A DNA stretch of 64,000 nucleotides from Cladosporium sp. IMV 00045. Taxonomy: Eukaryota > Ascomycota > Dothideomycetes > Cladosporiales > Cladosporiaceae. Position 1 is the first letter of the stretch. Each line of letters opens with the position of its first letter. The notes below the pieces were generated by a model. That model was not told the origin of the DNA and did no database searches. It worked only from the letters and a program-made list of their open reading frames with translations. Location: contig MSJI02000815.1 of the NCBI GenBank assembly GCA_001931905.2, positions 26,794 to 90,793 on the forward strand, given 5' to 3'. Position numbers and translations under genes: made by a program. Positions 62,476-64,000 of the stretch are shown piece by piece.

Positions 62476-64000
62476 ATGGACCACGCCGAAGCCGAGAAGC
62501 TTGTGCAGCAGCTCTCGGCCGGCTTTGATACCCTGCAATCCGAATACCAGAAGCTGTTCGGCCAACACCAGGCACTCGAAAGGAAGCTCGCAACCGCAAG
62601 AGATCAGGTAAGCCTACCACTTCCTCAACATCCTCCTCCCCACCGCATCTACCCTGATGAGCAACATTAGCTCTAGAACTGCAGTCCCTCGCGGACGGAG
62701 ACAGATACACCTTTAGCAACCTCTGATCTTGCATACTCATTCGCACTATTCAATCTTGTACCCGTTGAGGATTCCTCACTAACGCGATAATCACAGTACA
62801 ATGAACTCGCCAAATTGTATGGTGCTGGCACCTCTGCCACTCCACCTCTGAGCCTTGCCTCTTCGCCGATCCCCAAGAAAGATGACCTTGCCGCATTGCC
62901 GTCCGTCAGTGAAATCCTAAGCAGTCAAAAAGAGGAAGCCTCACAGGATGCCGCAAAGACAATCCGGCTTGCCACATGTGCCTTCCAGCGGCTTCGGCCT
63001 GGCCTTCCAAAACCTCCAGCTTCAACAGCGGAAGGTGTCAAGATTTGGTCGGGACCTTCCGCTGATGCAGTTCCTGCCGGTCAGCCCAGAATGCCCTCCA
63101 TTTCAGAGTCTCCCATGGAGCAGGACTTTACTATAGAGGGTAATCCCAGCAACCTCGGATGTCCATTTGCCAGCATGAATGGCAAGAAACTGTCATCTCA
63201 CGCCGCCAGCGTGCTCAGCCGATACAATCAAGTCGGAAGTGCCGGAGGTGCCGCATCATCCACACCCTTGAGTTCTGTAAGCCGGGTCAACGGAAGAGAA
63301 AGCTTCAATCAACGGAATCGCCGTGAGAGTCATCGTGCCAGTTTTGCCGACCCGATCAAGGCCGAGATATGTGGCCTTTCAGACCACGAGGACGCGCCGA
63401 CTGAAGCTCCAGCCATTGCCAAATCCGCCGTCGAAACCAATGTCCAATCAAACGCAGAGCCTGGTGTCTGTCCCATTCGCTTCCTAGACCAACATTCTCC
63501 GGAAGAAGTGGCCAAGTACTTCGAAAACCACAAGCATGACCTCCCTCGTAGTCACGAAATCTGCGTCAAACGGTATCAAAGCAATGAAATGCAAATCAAA
63601 GAGTTGGATGCCAGATACGGCAATCTTGTCTCCATGATCCAAGGGTTGGGAATGAAGCATCAACCCATGCTGCCTGCCGAACCACCAGAGGACGAAGCTG
63701 CTGTAGAAGACGACGACGCTGGCCTGGATGCCAAGGATGCTGAGAAGGTCCGCAACTGGGCGAAAAGCATCTCACCAAACCCTGAAGCCACTGGAGCTCG
63801 ATCGACTGCCGCACAGGATGGAGATGGGAATATAGCTGATGATGAGGGTGCCGACTCAGACGCCTGCGAAGATCGCCAACCTCGTTTCGCTCGTCCCTTA
63901 CGAGACATTCGTGTTGGCGAATCTCCATCACGACCATGGGGCATCCCGGTACCGGTCAAATATCTTGAAAAGGTGGAAGGCAATGCAAGCGAGGCGAGCA
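62476..64000 (+). CDS. conserved fungal protein with Cys/His motif, 3' end beyond window
   Basis: No named family recognised. Exon 1 (62476-62607) encodes a 44-aa coiled-coil start (LSAGFDTLQSEYQKLFGQHQ). After an intron of 189 nt (GTAAGC to ATCACAG) exon 2 opens at 62797 with YNELAKLYGAG and stays open to the end of the window. The intron is longer than the others here, so a small middle exon may be missed. The middle is disordered. Two Cys-Pro segments stand out: LGCPFASMNGKKLSSHAA, and CPIRFLDQHSPEEVAKYFEN followed by KHDLPRSHEICVKRYQ, which together look like a metal-binding C-C/H-H-C arrangement. The next helix KELDARYGNLVSMIQGLGMK is also likely conserved. Function unknown. Confidence 0.7.

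Noticed and set aside
62671..62760. Possible middle exon of the last gene
   Set aside because: After the CATTAG acceptor the required phase meets an immediate stop, and no good donor follows; kept as intron.

Overview
The window is a piece of nuclear genome from a filamentous ascomycete (Pezizomycotina). Genes lie on both strands, introns are short (about 47-110 nt) with GT...AG borders and CTRAY-like branch points, and the gene families are fungal: Zn2Cys6 regulator, Ctk3, Avo1, Rrp45, Cwc15, Vms1, Trm732, allantoate-type MFS, Dur3-type symporter and GH5 mannanase. The small secreted Cys-rich proteins suggest a Dothideomycete, but that placement is inference. I saw no tRNA, rRNA, transposon or CRISPR.

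Layout. 0.3-4 kb: a six-exon MFS sugar/quinate-type transporter and a small secreted Cys-rich protein. 4.7-10.1 kb: a PRCC-domain protein divergent from the TORC2 subunit Avo1/Sin1, then a ketopantoate-reductase-like enzyme. 11-14.5 kb: a large disordered nuclear-type protein with a reading-frame break, and a small Gly-rich protein. 15.6-19.1 kb: RRP45 divergent from CWC15, which converges on CTK3. 20.5-22.7 kb: a protein kinase. 24.4-27.1 kb: a second secreted Cys-rich protein and an SGNH/GDSL hydrolase. 27.4-33 kb: TRM732 divergent from TIM23 across a telobox-bearing promoter.

32.6-37.2 kb: the 3' part of TIM23 and the gene downstream of it occur twice, about 2.17 kb apart, either side of a 20-N assembly gap. 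The TIM23 fragments differ only at synonymous sites, whereas the neighbouring protein has drifted to roughly 70% identity. This is the most unusual feature of the window.

37.4-41.7 kb: VMS1 (ribosome quality control) divergent from a ZRT3-like zinc transporter. 42.5-48.6 kb: a likely catabolic mini-cluster of a Zn2Cys6 regulator, a metal-dependent amidohydrolase and an allantoate-family MFS transporter. The last two are divergent and share a promoter with a 25-bp direct repeat. 49-57.3 kb: a BCS1-like AAA ATPase, a weak hypothetical gene, a secreted GH5 mannanase and a DUR3-like symporter. 57.9-64 kb: an Ntr1/TFIP11 G-patch splicing factor, a cis-prenyltransferase (Rer2 type) and a conserved fungal gene that runs off the window.

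Most genes are housekeeping (RNA processing, TOR signalling, mitochondrial import, dolichol synthesis). The accessory content is the two secreted proteins, the amidohydrolase cluster, the mannanase/Dur3 stretch and the duplicated TIM23 neighbour. Exon borders were placed by eye from splice motifs and reading frame; all lengths follow from those choices.
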